From the NCBI RefSeq assembly GCF_032854445.1, contig NC_088306.1, forward strand, positions 6,445,924 through 6,509,923: 64,000 nucleotides of DNA, read 5' to 3'. Below the pieces are notes generated by a model, which saw only the letters and a program-made list of their open reading frames with translations, ran no database searches and was not told the DNA's origin. Position 1 is the stretch's first letter. The number at the start of each line of letters is the position of its first letter. The DNA comes from Liolophura sinensis (lineage: Eukaryota > Mollusca > Polyplacophora > Chitonida > Chitonidae). A program made the position numbers and the translations under genes. This document shows, in pieces, positions 11,521-22,569 of this stretch.

Positions 11521-11734
11521 TGGGGCCTCCATGACCGGTGACCCTGATGCCCCCCACTAATGCGCTCACTCAGAGTTCAAGTCCAGCTCATGCTGGCTTC
11601 CTGTCCGGGCGTACGAGGGATGGTCTGCCAGCTACCTGCCGATGTTTCCTCCCACCATAATGCTGGCCGCCGTCACATAAGTGAAATATTCTTGTGTACG
11701 GCGCAAAACACCACTCAAATAAATAAATAAATAA
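11521..11734 (+). mobile_element. SINE-A copy, middle of tandem set
   Basis: The head is eroded (ggggcctccatgaccgg, then gcgctcac and agttcaagtccagctcatgc, box B). The body is shortened between ctacctgccgatg and tttcctcccaccat, losing about 35 bases. The tail is (AATA)n. Confidence 0.9.
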
Positions 11735-11839
11735 ATACAATCCAAACTCTTCGAGGAACAGGTGGACCCATTCATTGTTTTCAGGTTAGTGTTTATTAAA
11801 TACGAAGACAATACACCACTTTATTTTTTTTTACGATTT

Positions 11840-12058
11840 TGAGGCCTTCATGAACGATGATCCTGATGCCCCCCACTAATGCGCTCACCCAGAGTTCAAG
11901 TCCAGCTCATGCTGGCTTCCTGTCCGGGCGTACGAGGGATGGTCTGCCAGCTACCTGCCGATGTTCCTGGGTTTTCCGATGTTCATGGTCGCCGTCCTAT
12001 AAGTGAAATATCCTTGAGTACGGCGTAAAACACGAGTGAAATAAATAAATAGAACAAC
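11840..12058 (+). mobile_element. SINE-A copy, last of tandem set
   Basis: It shares the eroded head and gtccgggcgtacg block with the copy at 11521. It differs by a second deletion before ggtcgccgtcctataagtg. The tail has decayed to aataaataaatag. Confidence 0.88.
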
Positions 12059-12074
12059 GACGTCTATACATTGC

Positions 12075-12265
12075 AGGTAACTTCCCAGCCTTTTTGTTAC
12101 CTAATTTTGTTTAAGCCATATTTTTAGGCCACGTTTAATCTGCTACCACATGTACTGAAACATTATATAAACGGTTGTAATAAAGCCTTAGCTGAATGTA
12201 AATTAACAAAAAGTCGTATCACACTGTCGTCGCTATCGCTGCCCTGATTTTATTCTCTGTGATGT
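12075..12265 (+). repeat. Dispersed repeat B, diverged
   Basis: Blocks matching repeat B are gttacctaattttgtttaag, a gttgtaataaa block in place of gttagaataaa, and tcacactgtcgtcgctatcg followed by a ttttattctctgtgatg end. The middle is replaced by unrelated sequence. Confidence 0.5.
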
Positions 12266-12426
12266 AAGACTTTCTTGATTCGTTTTGAGAGTAGATACTA
12301 GTTTAAGGGTATCGCTGCTTCACCTACTAATAAAGCGATCTTTTTATTGATATTTACGTGTTTTTGGACTCCTGTGAAATTTGTGGTATATCGGTGTGAC
12401 GAAAACGTACACATAAACTCCTTTAT

Positions 12427-12672
12427 TGATTTATTTTATTTATTTCATTGGTGTTTTACGCCGTACTCAAGAATATTTCACTTATAAGACGGCCGCCAAC
12501 ATTATGGCAGGAGGAAACCGAACCGACGACCATCCGCAGGTTGTTGACAAACCTTCCCACATACGGCCGGAGAGGAAGCCAACTTGAGCTGGACTTGCAC
12601 TCACAGTGAACGCATTGATGAGAGGCTGAAGGGTCATTATGCTGCGTTAGCGCGCTAATCAAATGGGCCCCT
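12427..12672 (-). mobile_element. SINE-A, near full length
   Basis: The reverse complement begins with a degraded tRNA-like head (gcgcgctaacgcagc, gcgttcactgtgagt, then tccagctca) and runs through the whole body to an A/T-rich tail. It is slightly diverged from the 43.3-kb copy. No exact target duplication is seen. Confidence 0.88.
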
Positions 12673-12889
12673 TCCCTTCTTCGAAGAAGAACTGATGTTT
12701 AACGCTGACGTGGGAACTCCACAGTACAAGAATAGTAGCAACACTTTTAGACGTGAAAGCTATTTACAATTAAAGTTGTTTTCACTAGCATGAAAAGCCC
12801 CCTACCCGTGCTAAAGAGCCGATGCTGTGACATTAAAATTTAAATAATGTTATTTTTATTCTTCCCACAGAAGTTTTAGACAGCTGTGA

Positions 12890-13010
12890 CACGCAATTTA
12901 TCGTCTTATACATTACAGTAAAACATTTGGTTTGCAAAAGCATTAGATTTTAATCGTTTTTTTTTTCGAAGCCTTAAAACAGTTATGAACATTATGAATG
13001 GTCATATTAG
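12890..13010 (+). repeat. Dispersed repeat D, short fragment
   Basis: The run aaaagcattagatttt followed by tcgaagcctta and acagtt matches 16610-16650 in the repeat D copy there. Only this part is recognisable. Confidence 0.45.
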
Positions 13011-13830
13011 TCAGTTGTAAGTTTCAAAATATTGCTTAGGAAGGTGTGGAATGGGAATTTTTTACACCCTGGCGCCAAAGAACGAAAAAGCTTTCAAAGT
13101 GGAGAACAATACATTATCTCATTCAGTAGTTTTTTTTATATTGCATAAACCAGCAGAACCCGCGATTTGTTTTCATGTTATGTGTTTAATAAATGTGATA
13201 ACACACCACATTGACTGACGTATACCGGTGTAATACCTAAAACATTGGAATTAACAACACTCCACAAAATAGTTGCAAGAACAGTTATAATATCATAACT
13301 GAGGTAAATTTACAGTGTTAGTGACCAGTTTCACAAAGCGGCGTACGACATTTTTTTATCCTACATTTTGTACGTCACTAATACCGCGCCATTGTCTTAT
13401 ATGTGCAGTTATCTCACATACAAGCGTTTTCAGAAGTTTCAACGCACAACCATTGCCGTAGGTGTTTGGGTTTCAATATTTAACAAGCGCTAACTTTATG
13501 GAGTCTTAGTTTTTAATTTCATGGAAAAATATTGCGTTTATTTTCTGTAACATGCTGCTTTGTATGCTTGATGCAACATGTTGTCGGCAGGTGATATTTA
13601 TAACTTTATTGCGTTTTATTGTTTATCTGTGCTGAGTCAGAGGAACAACAATGAGGACATCTGTAAGATGACGGTAGCCATTAACTGTTGTTCCCTCCGC
13701 CAAGTTGCTGAATTAATGGATTTTAAAGGTTGCAAGATATATAAAAGAAAAAGGACAGCTAATAACCTAGATCTGTTTAAATAACCCATGGTGCTAACGG
13801 TGGTACATGTGTATTTTCTGAATATGTATT
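13011..13830. other. Unassigned DNA
   Basis: I see no recognisable feature. A 68-codon frame at 13578-13784 has no known motif. Confidence 0.4.
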
Positions 13831-13832
13831 GT

Positions 13833-13972
13833 GGGAAGGTTTTTCCAGCAACTTGCGAATCGTCGTGGGTTTCCCCTTGGCTCTGTCCGATTTCCTACGA
13901 CTATAATGCTGACCGAGGTCGTATAAGTGAAATATTCTTGACAACGGCGTTAAACATAATAAATTAATTAAC
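13833..13972 (+). mobile_element. SINE-A 3' part
   Basis: It contains ccagcaacttgcgaatcgtc, then cataatgctgaccg with small changes, then gtataagtgaaatattcttg, and a decayed tail of aataaattaatta. The head is missing. Confidence 0.85.
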
Positions 13973-14074
13973 TGAGTAACTGTGTCACCTGTTCTGTGAC
14001 ACAACCCTGTGACAAATGACCCATATTGGTGTGTAATCATTACCTCCGCAAAAGGTCTCCTGAAAAAAATATTG

Positions 14075-14400
14075 TTTTTACAGGATTTCTGCAGGGCACA
14101 TCAGCATGTCTTACAGCTGAGTTTGATGATACACAAATGGTACCCCCTAGCCCATAATGCATTGGCGGATGTATCACATGTTGGCATTTGCCAAGTACCT
14201 AAGAACTTGATCACAAATTGCTTCTCTGCGGGTTGGTGTATTATGATCACATTCAACAAATCGCTTGACACTACGCTGTCTTAATAGATATTGTATAAAT
14301 ATATGTTCCAGTTAGCGCGATTGGTGTGCTTTGGTCAACTTAGACAGCATAGTTTGTGAGATTTGAGTCAGTTTCTTGTATGCTATAAAATGATGTAGCT
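14075..14400 (+). repeat. Dispersed repeat C
   Basis: The diagnostic blocks of this ~350-400-bp family are gggcacatcagcatg, then gcatttgccaagtac, then gatcacaaattgcttc, then cattcaacaaatcgcttgac followed by actacgctgtct. A tail resembles the copies at 34.99, 40.84 and 45.88 kb. No coding frame is shared between copies. Class unknown. Confidence 0.65.
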
Positions 14401-14869
14401 ACCAAAATTAGCGTCACACTTGATTATCCAGTTTCTACTTTGACTGCAATTCTTATAATTCCATGCCGTTTTATGTGCTTCGTAGACAAACCGACAACAA
14501 ACTGCACATATGTCAAGGTCGTTGCAGCGCTTTTTGTTTAACAACACTGATTCAATGCACACAGCTTCCATTAAATTGTCACTACACCAAATAAAACAGC
14601 TGTCAGTATCAATCAAATGGTATTTGTGATTCACTGCCGTTCTGCCGTGTTTAAATATAAATGTGTATTCAAATCAAACAATAAAGCCATGACTTACAAT
14701 AGAATGCCTACTGCATTCGATTAAAACTTGCCCAGCGCCTGAGGCAGTCTAAACATTTAAAGCGGTGCGGAGCCTTGGCCTTCATCAATCACTGGAACAG
14801 TAAAATTCAGACAGAAGGCAACCAAACTGTCTGACAATTGTTAATGATCGGTGAGGTGCAAACTGGGTC

Positions 14870-14990
14870 ATGCCGGGCCATCCGGTGCCCAGCGCGCCTG
14901 TCCGGTGCAATAACTCAGGAAGCTTTCACCAGTGCGGTTGCCGTGAGTTGAAGGCCACACCGTGCTGGCTGCCTCGTACGTGGGCAATTT
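14870..14990 (+). mobile_element. SINE-A head remnant
   Basis: gccgggccatccggtgcc is followed by cagcgcgcctg, then caccagtgcggttgccgtga (box B region), then gtgctggctgcc and cgtacgtggg. This is the 5' third of SINE-A, strongly diverged. The body is missing. Confidence 0.55.
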
Positions 14991-15125
14991 TGCCATGAAC
15001 ACTGACAATTTTTCTAAATAGTTTAATTTGAGCAAAAATACCAAATCTTCAGTAAAAACAGACAACTGTTTATCAAAAAGAGAACAAAAACCACACTAGT
15101 CTTAAAGCACATTAATATATTTGAC

Positions 15126-15400
15126 GGTTATTATACGCAGTACTCAATAATATTTCACTAATACGACGACGGTCAGCATTATGGTGAGAAAAAAACGGGC
15201 AGTGTGCCGGGAAAACTCACAATCATCTGTAGGTTGCTGGAAAACCTCCCCTTGTACCACAGGAAAGGAAGCCAGGAACAGTTGCACTTGTATCATCGCT
15301 TTGGTGGGAGGCTTTGTTGGGAGGCTTTGGCGGGAGGCTTCGGGGCCATTGCGCCACGCTGGCGAGTTGACTCCAACGGCCACGACTGAGAAAATTTTCA
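15126..15400 (-). mobile_element. SINE-A, diverged full-length copy
   Basis: The 3' body in reverse runs from 15126 (cgcagtactcaataatattt) to about 15290, and the head region (ccattgcgccacgctggcga) lies at 15345-15365. Overlapping open frames on both strands within it are shadows of the SINE. It carries a local triplication of gggaggctttg(g) at 15305-15340. Confidence 0.7.
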
Positions 15401-15533
15401 CGAGGCGGATGCAACAAACTGTAAAAACGAATTTGTCACAATGAAGAGCATAATGGACGACTTTTTATTTAATTACTACATTCACTCATGTATTTTTTAT
15501 GGCGGTTTTATCACTGATATGATGAGAAGCACC

Positions 15534-15968
15534 TCACATGTCCTGAGTAGGAACCTTGATTGAGCGGGAAGTATTTGAACTGGTGTGAAATGGGTGAACT
15601 ACGTATGTGAACTGGTTCATAATCATTTTTAATTCAGTTTGCAAGAATGAGGAATTTAACTGGCTTAAGGAGATGTTAAGGAGAATATGAAGGCAAGGGA
15701 AGGTACAGAATATTATATTATCGACAAGCCTTGCCCTTTCCCGGCGCGTTGGTCCGTATCTGGATAGGTATATAGCTAAAGTCTCGAACACAAAAGGCTG
15801 TATTCGTCGCCTGTTCGGCGATTCCAAAGCGGAATGACAAGTGAAAAGTCTAGAACTTTCACTGATATTGTGATAAGTCTGTATTAAAAGAGGCCTTTCA
15901 AAATCTTTTGCTGCAAAAAGATGTTCTGCACAAAGATTACTATTTCGAATCCAAAATGTACAGAGCAA
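15534..15968 (-). CDS. Unrecognised 144-codon open frame
   Basis: This is the longest uninterrupted frame in the window, from an ATG at 15968 to a stop at 15534. I recognise no family. The middle holds a basic stretch (YGPTRRERARLV) and a hydrophobic part (IIFCTFPCLHILLNISL) that could be one membrane segment. No splice signals or promoter elements help decide. Flanking DNA is repeat-rich. It may be a chance frame or a fragment of an element. Confidence 0.22.
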   Translation of the reverse strand: MLCTFWIRNSNLCAEHLFAAKDFERPLLIQTYHNISESSRLFTCHSALESPNRRRIQPFVFETLAIYLSRYGPTRRERARLVDNIIFCTFPCLHILLNISLSQLNSSFLQTELKMIMNQFTYVVHPFHTSSNTSRSIKVPTQDM

Positions 15969-16259
15969 TACAAGTTCAGAGCAAGCTATGCTCTAGAGCA
16001 CAAATAACGCATTCAGGAAATGGGAAGGGACCACGCCTGCCCAAGATCACTCAAAATACATAAATGGGGCATTTTCGGTTTGCTATCAGTTTACTGTAAC
16101 ATTTTATCGACACTAAAACTGTTACTTCATTGCAAATACATGAGCAGTCGTATGTCATATACGTATAAATACCGACAAGCAGGAAAATATTTTCAGACCA
16201 ATTAATGAATCAGTAATTGGCCAAACCCCATCTGACTTGATTTAAATTTCTTGCTTGAA

Positions 16260-16800
16260 ATAGTTAGAGTGTTTTTTAAACAGCTATAAACACTAGTGTT
16301 CACGTCTCTTCCACATTAACGATCCCTATTTTGACGCCAGTACATAATGACTATACTGACAAGCGATTGAACTTTCTTTTATTGGGAGGATGGGAGGTGT
16401 GCACATGCGAGCGGATCAGTGTGGTACATTTTCTGTGCTTTATTGGAGCTTTAGAGGTTACTCGTAACGATACGGCTGCTAACTGAATTCTACACTTAGC
16501 TGAGGTTTTCAAGCAGACATTCCTGGGAAACATTAATGGGAAGTCTGGTTTTGTATATTGAATGTATTAATATCATCAAAACCAATATAGTTACATGTTT
16601 GGTTGGTAAAAGCATTAGATTTCCATCTTTGTCGAAGCCTTAGTACAGTTGCATTCTTCGCATTTCTAGTCTTTAATAAAGGCCGAGTTTCCGCACGTGT
16701 TTTCTTAATTTTCATGATGTAGCTGGATTTATTGTTACACATAGCGGAGCACAAAACAACAAGGATTATTGTTTTCACTCCTGCATATGCAGTACATGTT
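16260..16800 (+). repeat. Dispersed repeat D, long copy
   Basis: It aligns in order with 38290-38875: a block with tagtgt...cacgtctcttc, aataatgactatactga, then ttctacacttagctgaggtt followed by ttcaag, then the gcattaatgg-like and atcatcaaaa blocks, then catagcggagcacaaaaca. A polypyrimidine/poly-T insertion is found in the other copy. No shared open frame, so class unknown. Confidence 0.65.
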
Positions 16801-17186
16801 CTTCCTGGCCTAACCTTTGTTAGAACTGAAACAACAATCAACTATTTGCCAAATAATCAATATCAAACAGGAAATATATATAACATATAAAGTCTAATTT
16901 AATCTAATCTATATATGTTGAAAGACAATGGAATGTGCTAAAACATACATATCTCTTTATCATGTATATGTATATTTATCATGTATATGTATAAACCAGT
17001 ATGAAAAACCGCACTCACGATGATCGTGTTAAAATGGGGCTCCCCAGCTGTGCTTTCTGAGAAATAAAATCGTATTTTAGATCATTAAAGAGTTAAAGCA
17101 ATGCAAGCAACATAACCAGTAAACTTTGGATGATTTATTTGATCCAATCATTACAATCAACTTCAAAAATGTGGGTATGGTACTCA

Positions 17187-17204
17187 GGGGGTGGGGGGGG
17201 GGGT
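17187..17204. repeat. Poly-G tract
   Basis: A near-continuous G run with one T. Such tracts recur at 40236, 43127 and 43248, and as C at 18551. Confidence 0.9.
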
Positions 17205-17440
17205 GTGTCATATATGTAATGCCACATAGGAAGGATTTATTTCATGTAAGGTCTTGATATGACCTGTATACTTTATTTGTTCTGGGGATTATTTTCATGG
17301 GTTAGTTGTGCTGGGTAAAATAGCGACAAAGATATAGTCAAATACAGATATGCACATTTTCTGACAAATGCCACATCAAGATACCTTAAGATTTCACCAA
17401 ATGGTATATCATGAATACAAATCTTAGACACTACACAGTG
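17205..17440 (+). repeat. Dispersed repeat D2
   Basis: The stretch ggggattattttcatgg, then atagtcaaatacagatatgc, then acattttctgacaaatgcc and a tcaagataccttaa block parallels 37195-37345. Here it lies after repeat D, whereas at 37-38 kb it lies before it, so the two may be parts of one larger rearranged unit. Confidence 0.55.
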
Positions 17441-18337
17441 ATGAATTTTTTTATGTTTCACTTAAAACAATGTTTGCCATGAATGCTTTAACATTTTCAC
17501 GATAAGTTTGGGAAACAAACAATTACAATTCCAGAATTTAACACCAGGACAAGTGAAAACGAAATTCCTTTGAAGGTTTGAAAGTTGGAGAGTTACGAAA
17601 GTATCTCGGAGAGATCGGGGACTCCTCGGCGAAGGCAACTGTTGGGAACTGACTAACCTTGCTCAGCGGGCATGGAAGTTAGACGTACCTTTAAATCAAA
17701 CAGAGGCAGACTGCTCTCTCTGCCAGAGGGGCCACAGTTACCCGACTCATACGCCATAACCAAATGAGTTACATAACCTAAACTTGGTCCAGACGACAGG
17801 TAACATGTCTTACTAGACTTATTGCACGCAAATCTACAAGTAATCTTCTTCTCGGTGTGATTGCAGGTGCTTTTTCTTATGAATCCTTGGGGGCATTTAA
17901 GAGCATTTGACGCCTACAACTTTGTAAACTCCGACTGAGTGGAAACTCTTTTTTGGCACAAAACGGACTCCCCATTTGCTTTCGTGAATACAAAAAGTCA
18001 AACCGTCCAAGACCAGCACTACACCAATACGAACCAAATACGATTTCCTTTTTTGACAGGTTATGTAGCTTCACAAGTTTTATTATTATTTGAAAAAAAA
18101 GGAAAGAAGAAAGCGCATATCTGGCATCAAATCTTAGTTCAAAGTTCTTTTCAGCGCAAGCCCACCACATATATTATGTCTATTATCCTGTGAAATGATC
18201 ATTATTAACAGTTCATTTGTTGGTGAAGTGATTTTCACGTTGGAGTTAGCAGGAGAAATTGGTTTAAACAGGCCTAACACAGTAACGGATATCAGTTGTC
18301 AATGGAACAACACTTGTGTAAAAGATTTAGTGCCTAA

Positions 18338-18522
18338 ACGAATCACGGAAATGGGTTTCAGCAGGCCAGTGTTTGGGAAGAGATACAAAGAGGCGCAAAA
18401 CGGTGGACAGAATTCCAAGCGAAGCAGTTCAAGGATGAGCAACAGAAGATCTTGGCTGAAATAGCCCCGAAGACTGTTTTTCCGCATTCCTTTGGGAAAA
18501 TCATGCGGACGAGAGTTCACGA
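18338..18522 (+). CDS. Candidate host exon, unknown gene
   Basis: An open stretch after a stop at 18335-18337 ends exactly at a good splice donor (cacgag|gtatgt at 18522/18523). A possible acceptor (gggtttcag) lies at 18353-18361, giving an exon of about 160 bases. The peptide is charged and helix-forming (for example EEIQRGAKRWTEFQAKQF, then KDEQQKILAEIAPK, ending HSFGKIMRTRVHE) and shows low-complexity-free, protein-like composition unlike the other frames here. I do not recognise the family. The upstream pyrimidine tract is poor, which is the main doubt. Confidence 0.4.
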
Positions 18523-18550
18523 GGTATGTTAAGCTACAGTTTTACTAACT

Positions 18551-18579
18551 ATCTTCCCCCTCCCCCCCCCCCCCCCCCA
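18551..18579. repeat. Poly-C tract
   Basis: A run of C interrupted by a T and an A, 30 bases downstream of the candidate exon's donor site. Confidence 0.9.
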
Positions 18580-18915
18580 CCAGTAACAACATTGCAAGGA
18601 ATACAAATAGATTCTATCTTTATCGAGACCGATAACACATGAAAATACACGACATACATGTATGTATCAGCTATGGTCATTTAAATATGCTTGAATTGTT
18701 TATATTAAATAGATTTTGCGGACAGGACGATATTTCCCGAAGCACTATATATGCTAATGGAGAATCTTCAAAGTCTAGATCGTGTGTCAGTTTTTCTTGC
18801 AATCAAGGACAGTGCAGGTCAGGAAGATAACGAATCCGTCTATTGCAACACCAGAGAATCATCGCAGGTACAATGGCACAAACAGAGGACTGGTAGGTCA
18901 GCATGCCCCTATTAT

Positions 18916-19203
18916 TTATTTTATGCCATTGGTAGCGCAGACAGAGGCCTGTAGAGATGTAGTCAATTTTATATTACTTTCTTGCATCCAGCTACGCAGC
19001 AGTAATGCGTCTTCAATCCTACCGAAAAAATAGAGAATATATTTGTTGCTGTAGTCAATACAGATAGGGAGTTGTCGCCCCTTTGCGACTTCATCGTTCT
19101 GTGACGTAGGTGCCATGAAAACGACATCGAGTGGCTTTCGGTTGTCACGGCAGCTCAGAACTTGCGTTGTTGCGATGTTTTGAGGATCCATGGTTGTATG
19201 CAT
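18916..19203 (-). CDS. Unrecognised 95-codon open frame, possible first exon
   Basis: ATG at 19203 (a second ATG four codons later) opens a frame whose first ~60 residues look protein-like and hydrophilic (start MHTTMDPQNIATTQVLSC). A possible splice donor ttcg|gtagga occurs inside the frame near 19020. In a neighbouring minus frame the short stretch THYCCVAGCKK resembles the start of a THAP zinc finger, but it ends at once. No family is assigned. Confidence 0.2.
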   Translation of the reverse strand: MHTTMDPQNIATTQVLSCRDNRKPLDVVFMAPTSQNDEVAKGRQLPICIDYSNKYILYFFGRIEDALLLRSWMQESNIKLTTSLQASVCATNGIK

Positions 19204-20119
19204 TTCTCTGAATTAGCTCAGATAATGTTTTTACGATGTAAACATGTTTATTTTATGTTACCAACGTGTACAATGAGTGTGAATCTGCGTAGAAGTTGAA
19301 GCTATCGATAACTGACAGGAGATGTCACAGTTTGTCCACTTTTCATGACTTTAATGACGTAAATTCAGATATACGATTGTGGGCTAAACATAATATCGTT
19401 CTTTGTTTTTAGTTTCACGTGTAATGAATTTCTTCAACTGGATTAATGTATGGTTTTGCGGAGCGTGCGAATTTGCTCAAACGGTGTACCTACACAACGA
19501 GTAACAGTTCAAATAAAGCAGCAGTAATCAACCCATGGATTTACTTTGTCATTTCCTCACTGCGAACTCATAGCAGCATTCGTCGCACACCGATGCGGTA
19601 GCTGCTGTCATAATATTTGTTGTATTATACGCCATGTTGCAGACTGGTTTCATGTACAATATTATACGAAAGCTTTTAGTTTTATGGCTAAAAAAATGCA
19701 AATTTCATGGAAGCAGGACGTAAAAAAGAAATATATCATAAGAAACACAGGATCATACGAATTTTATAGTATATTACTTGTTGCAAATATTTTACAACCA
19801 TCAAAAGCGGGAAACAATATGTTTTTTTTTTGCCAAAGGTGACGAATATATTTAAGAATCTTAGACCTGAAATCAGACTGGGGTATATTAATTTGGAATA
19901 AGTTTTTTGTAAGGCAGCTTTAGCCTTTCTGTCCACTCCTTGTATACCATTACGACTACGTACATGTACCCAACAGAATATAATATTTTACCTCCTTTAA
20001 TAAGTTTATGTGAGGCTAAAATCTGAAGTATCATAGTATTTTAAACATTTATTATTCTTCAATGACTGAAGGAACGAGAGCAAGTCGATACATATCATTA
20101 CCCCTAGGCACGCACTGAA
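19204..20119. other. Unassigned DNA
   Basis: No gene or shared repeat recognised. A 98-codon frame at 19546-19842 has no motif and ends in a T-run. Confidence 0.4.
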
Positions 20120-21790
20120 GAAACAAATGACTATGCCAGGAGTGGATGTATTACTCTGCCCTCGGCAGAAAAGAATGAAGATGAGAAAAGGAGACGAAGA
20201 AAACAGACTCGCTATTTCATCTGTTGAAATTTGTAATCAGGACAATTAGCCTTCATTTCAGCAAAACTTTACTGAACTATAAAGGAATTTGTATTTCATT
20301 TCTTATGCTTGCGTGGGTCAAATATCAATTTAGGTTGTGGAAGAAGCCAGGGAGGAAGGTCCGGAAAAGACACCGGAGCTATCTCCTCTAGCTTGATGTA
20401 TGTAGCTTCCGGAACATGTTTTCGAGTACGATGGCCGAATGGAGGGATTTTGTTAGGACATTTTACTATATTTATCTACATTAATGGATTGAAAACACAG
20501 CCGTAGGCTGGGATTACTGGTTGAGCTTTCAGCTTTGTAGCATACTGAAGGCTTGAATTCAATACGTCTATGATATAAAAAAAAAAAACCGATTTAGCTT
20601 CAGCGTATTAACTCTCAACTGATGCGTTTCTAAAAGCACCAATTTTGGGCCTTAAACCATGGTGATACATGGGATCCAACATTTAAATGCACGACTTCCT
20701 TGTAGAGCTGAAAATGATGGACCCATAGCCCAATTTAGTTCTCACCAGAAACAATAGAGTTCTAATAAACACGATCAGTCAGCACCCCAACCGGGTCAGG
20801 AGACGGTGATATTTATATCGAGAGTCTTTGTACATTTAGCTTTAAGCATTTTTGCCTGGTGCACAAAGGACAATTTATTATCAAATATGATCTCCAGAAA
20901 TTTAGTTTGTCTAACAATTTTTATCTGTTCGCACAAAGTTTAAGCATAGAGTCAAGATCAAGTTTTCGTTTATTACAAAAATGCAGATGGTATAGACGTA
21001 GAAAATCTAAAATCGTTCTCAGGTGCCCATTTCTCGATCTTACTGAGACAAAGCTGCAGGTGAAGCTCGATGTTATTCATATTTGAGCGTGGTAGCATAT
21101 AAGGAAGTCATCAATATAGACGGAACCCTCTGTGCCAGATGTCAGTGTTTTAGCCTAGCTGTTAGTTGTAATACTAAGCGGTGTTGGCGATAGAATACTG
21201 CCCCGGGGTACGTCCATTTCTTACTCATACGAGTCAGAAAGAGCGGTACACAACCGTTCATTAAACTGACGATCATATAAAAATTCTATGTCAAACACTG
21301 GTAATCGGCCTTTAAGGCCCATACCCAAGAGATCTTTTAAAACACCATATTTCCATGTGGTGTCGTAGGCCTTTTCAAGGTCAAATGTCCAAAGGTGAAA
21401 GTATCGACACTACATGTTCAATAATATTGATAACTATTACGAAGAAGGAAGGTTGCGAGTCCGACGAAGGTGACCGAAACTTGATCGACCGTGACGAAAA
21501 CTACATTGTACATACATTAAAAAATTGTATATTTTCAGACACCAAACAAATCTGTCATTTATCATCCATTCCATAGTCTTACAGCTGGTAAAAAGCTATG
21601 GGACGCATCAGTATGATAAATACAAGCCTCCGTCCATGGCGGAAATTACCAGTCATCCAAATATCATTTAATAAGCCCTGGAGGCCCTTAAGTAGCTCGG
21701 ATGGAAAATGACCTGGACATGACGTTTTATTTATTACCTGTGAATTCTTCTGGTAGATTTTGACCCCGACGCGAGGCTTCTGCACAAATA
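20120..21790 (-). mobile_element. I-like LINE, reverse transcriptase to RNase H, broken
   Basis: The minus strand reads in order as follows. LLNDIWMTGNF (before the palm) lies near 21640. Motif A, DLEKAYDTTWK, lies at 21350-21383, with the catalytic Asp codon at 21362-21364 intact. A GSILSPT-like motif B lies near 21190, and motif C, SVYIDDF, near 21107-21124, intact. Next come a connector with a SGVFSG-like block matching 8830-8880, and the start of RNase H near 20140-20260. Stops and frameshifts occur between blocks. It is the same family as 8195-9390 in opposite orientation. Its upstream part stops abruptly at ~21790, exactly where the Penelope-like element begins, so one likely inserted into or was joined to the other. 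Confidence 0.85.
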
Positions 21791-22400
21791 TTCCAATGAC
21801 TATAAATTACAACGAAAAAGGACTAACTAACGATTTGAGAACATTAAAAATAGTGTTTCCACCAAAACCGTGTCCTATCCTATGGAACGATTGTTTGAAA
21901 CTGAATTCCCAAAGCAAACATTTAAGTATTGGCAAATTTGGATATACCAGTTGTCTTACATGTTCATCTTTTGATACATCCGTCACTTTTTATTTGGCAA
22001 AATGTTATTCTGTTGATTTTTAGGTTAACTTAACTTGTACTGCCTTCAGCTGTATTTACTTGGCAACATGCAAGAGGTGTTGTCAACAGTATGTTGGGAA
22101 GACCACCCAGAAAATACATCCACGGGTGAACGGGCACCGTAAGTCCGTGCTCAAGAACAATTGCTAATAGGCAAGCATTTCTCTGTCTCCGACCAAGACT
22201 GGAACCATTTCAGCATTCAAATCAATAGAATCGGTTTATCAGCAAATGAGACAGATGTCGAATTTGAACGTAAAATCCGTGACGTGAGCTTTTCTGGAAG
22301 AAAGAGATTGGTTTAGTCTTCCCATATGGGTTGAATGATAACGTTATGGGAATCGCAATGTAACATCTAGCCAACCACATGACTCCATAATAACAAATTT
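21790..22400 (+). pseudogene. GIY-YIG endonuclease domain
   Basis: An upstream Cys-containing stretch (SCLTCSSFDTSVTFYLAKC) precedes the core. IYLATCKRCCQQYVGKT has IYL at 22054-22062 and YVG at 22090-22098 as the GIY and YIG strands, followed by VNGHRKSV, which carries the usual GHR motif. Further frame-shifted pieces follow: FSVSDQDWNHFSIQ, then FWKKEIGLVFPYGLNDNVMG, then a basic tail KRRPRSCSSRKFNR. The domain would nick target DNA for priming. A stop at 22021 lies before the core, and several frameshifts follow it. Paired Cys residues suggest a zinc-binding arm, as in Naiad-type elements. Confidence 0.8.
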
Positions 22401-22569
22401 ATTGAAATACCATAAACGTAGACCTCGAAGTTGTAGTAGTAGGAAGTTCAATAGAAACATGATTTACAAACACGTAACAGTTAGCTGTTTAGTAGGATTG
22501 TCGTGTGACACCAGTGGCATGCAATTGAAATTGTAACTACAACTTAAACTCAACACGATCGACTCTTTC

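Larger units (their letters stand above)
11411..12058. repeat. 324-bp tandem duplication of flank plus SINE-A
   Basis: The block beginning atacaatccaaactcttcga at 11411 recurs at 11735, offset 324 bases. Each unit is ~110 bases of unique flank followed by a SINE-A copy (11521-11734 and 11840-12058). Differences between units are few in the flank and include small deletions in the SINE. The outcome is SINE-flank-SINE-flank-SINE. Confidence 0.93.

Noticed and set aside
15534-15968. Calling the longest frame a real gene
   Set aside because: No family, no signals, repeat-rich surroundings; kept only as a low-confidence unassigned frame.
18960-19010. THAP zinc finger start (YCCVAGCKK) on the minus strand
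   Set aside because: Only about 11 residues match; the frame stops and no later Cys/His or AVPTIF motif follows.
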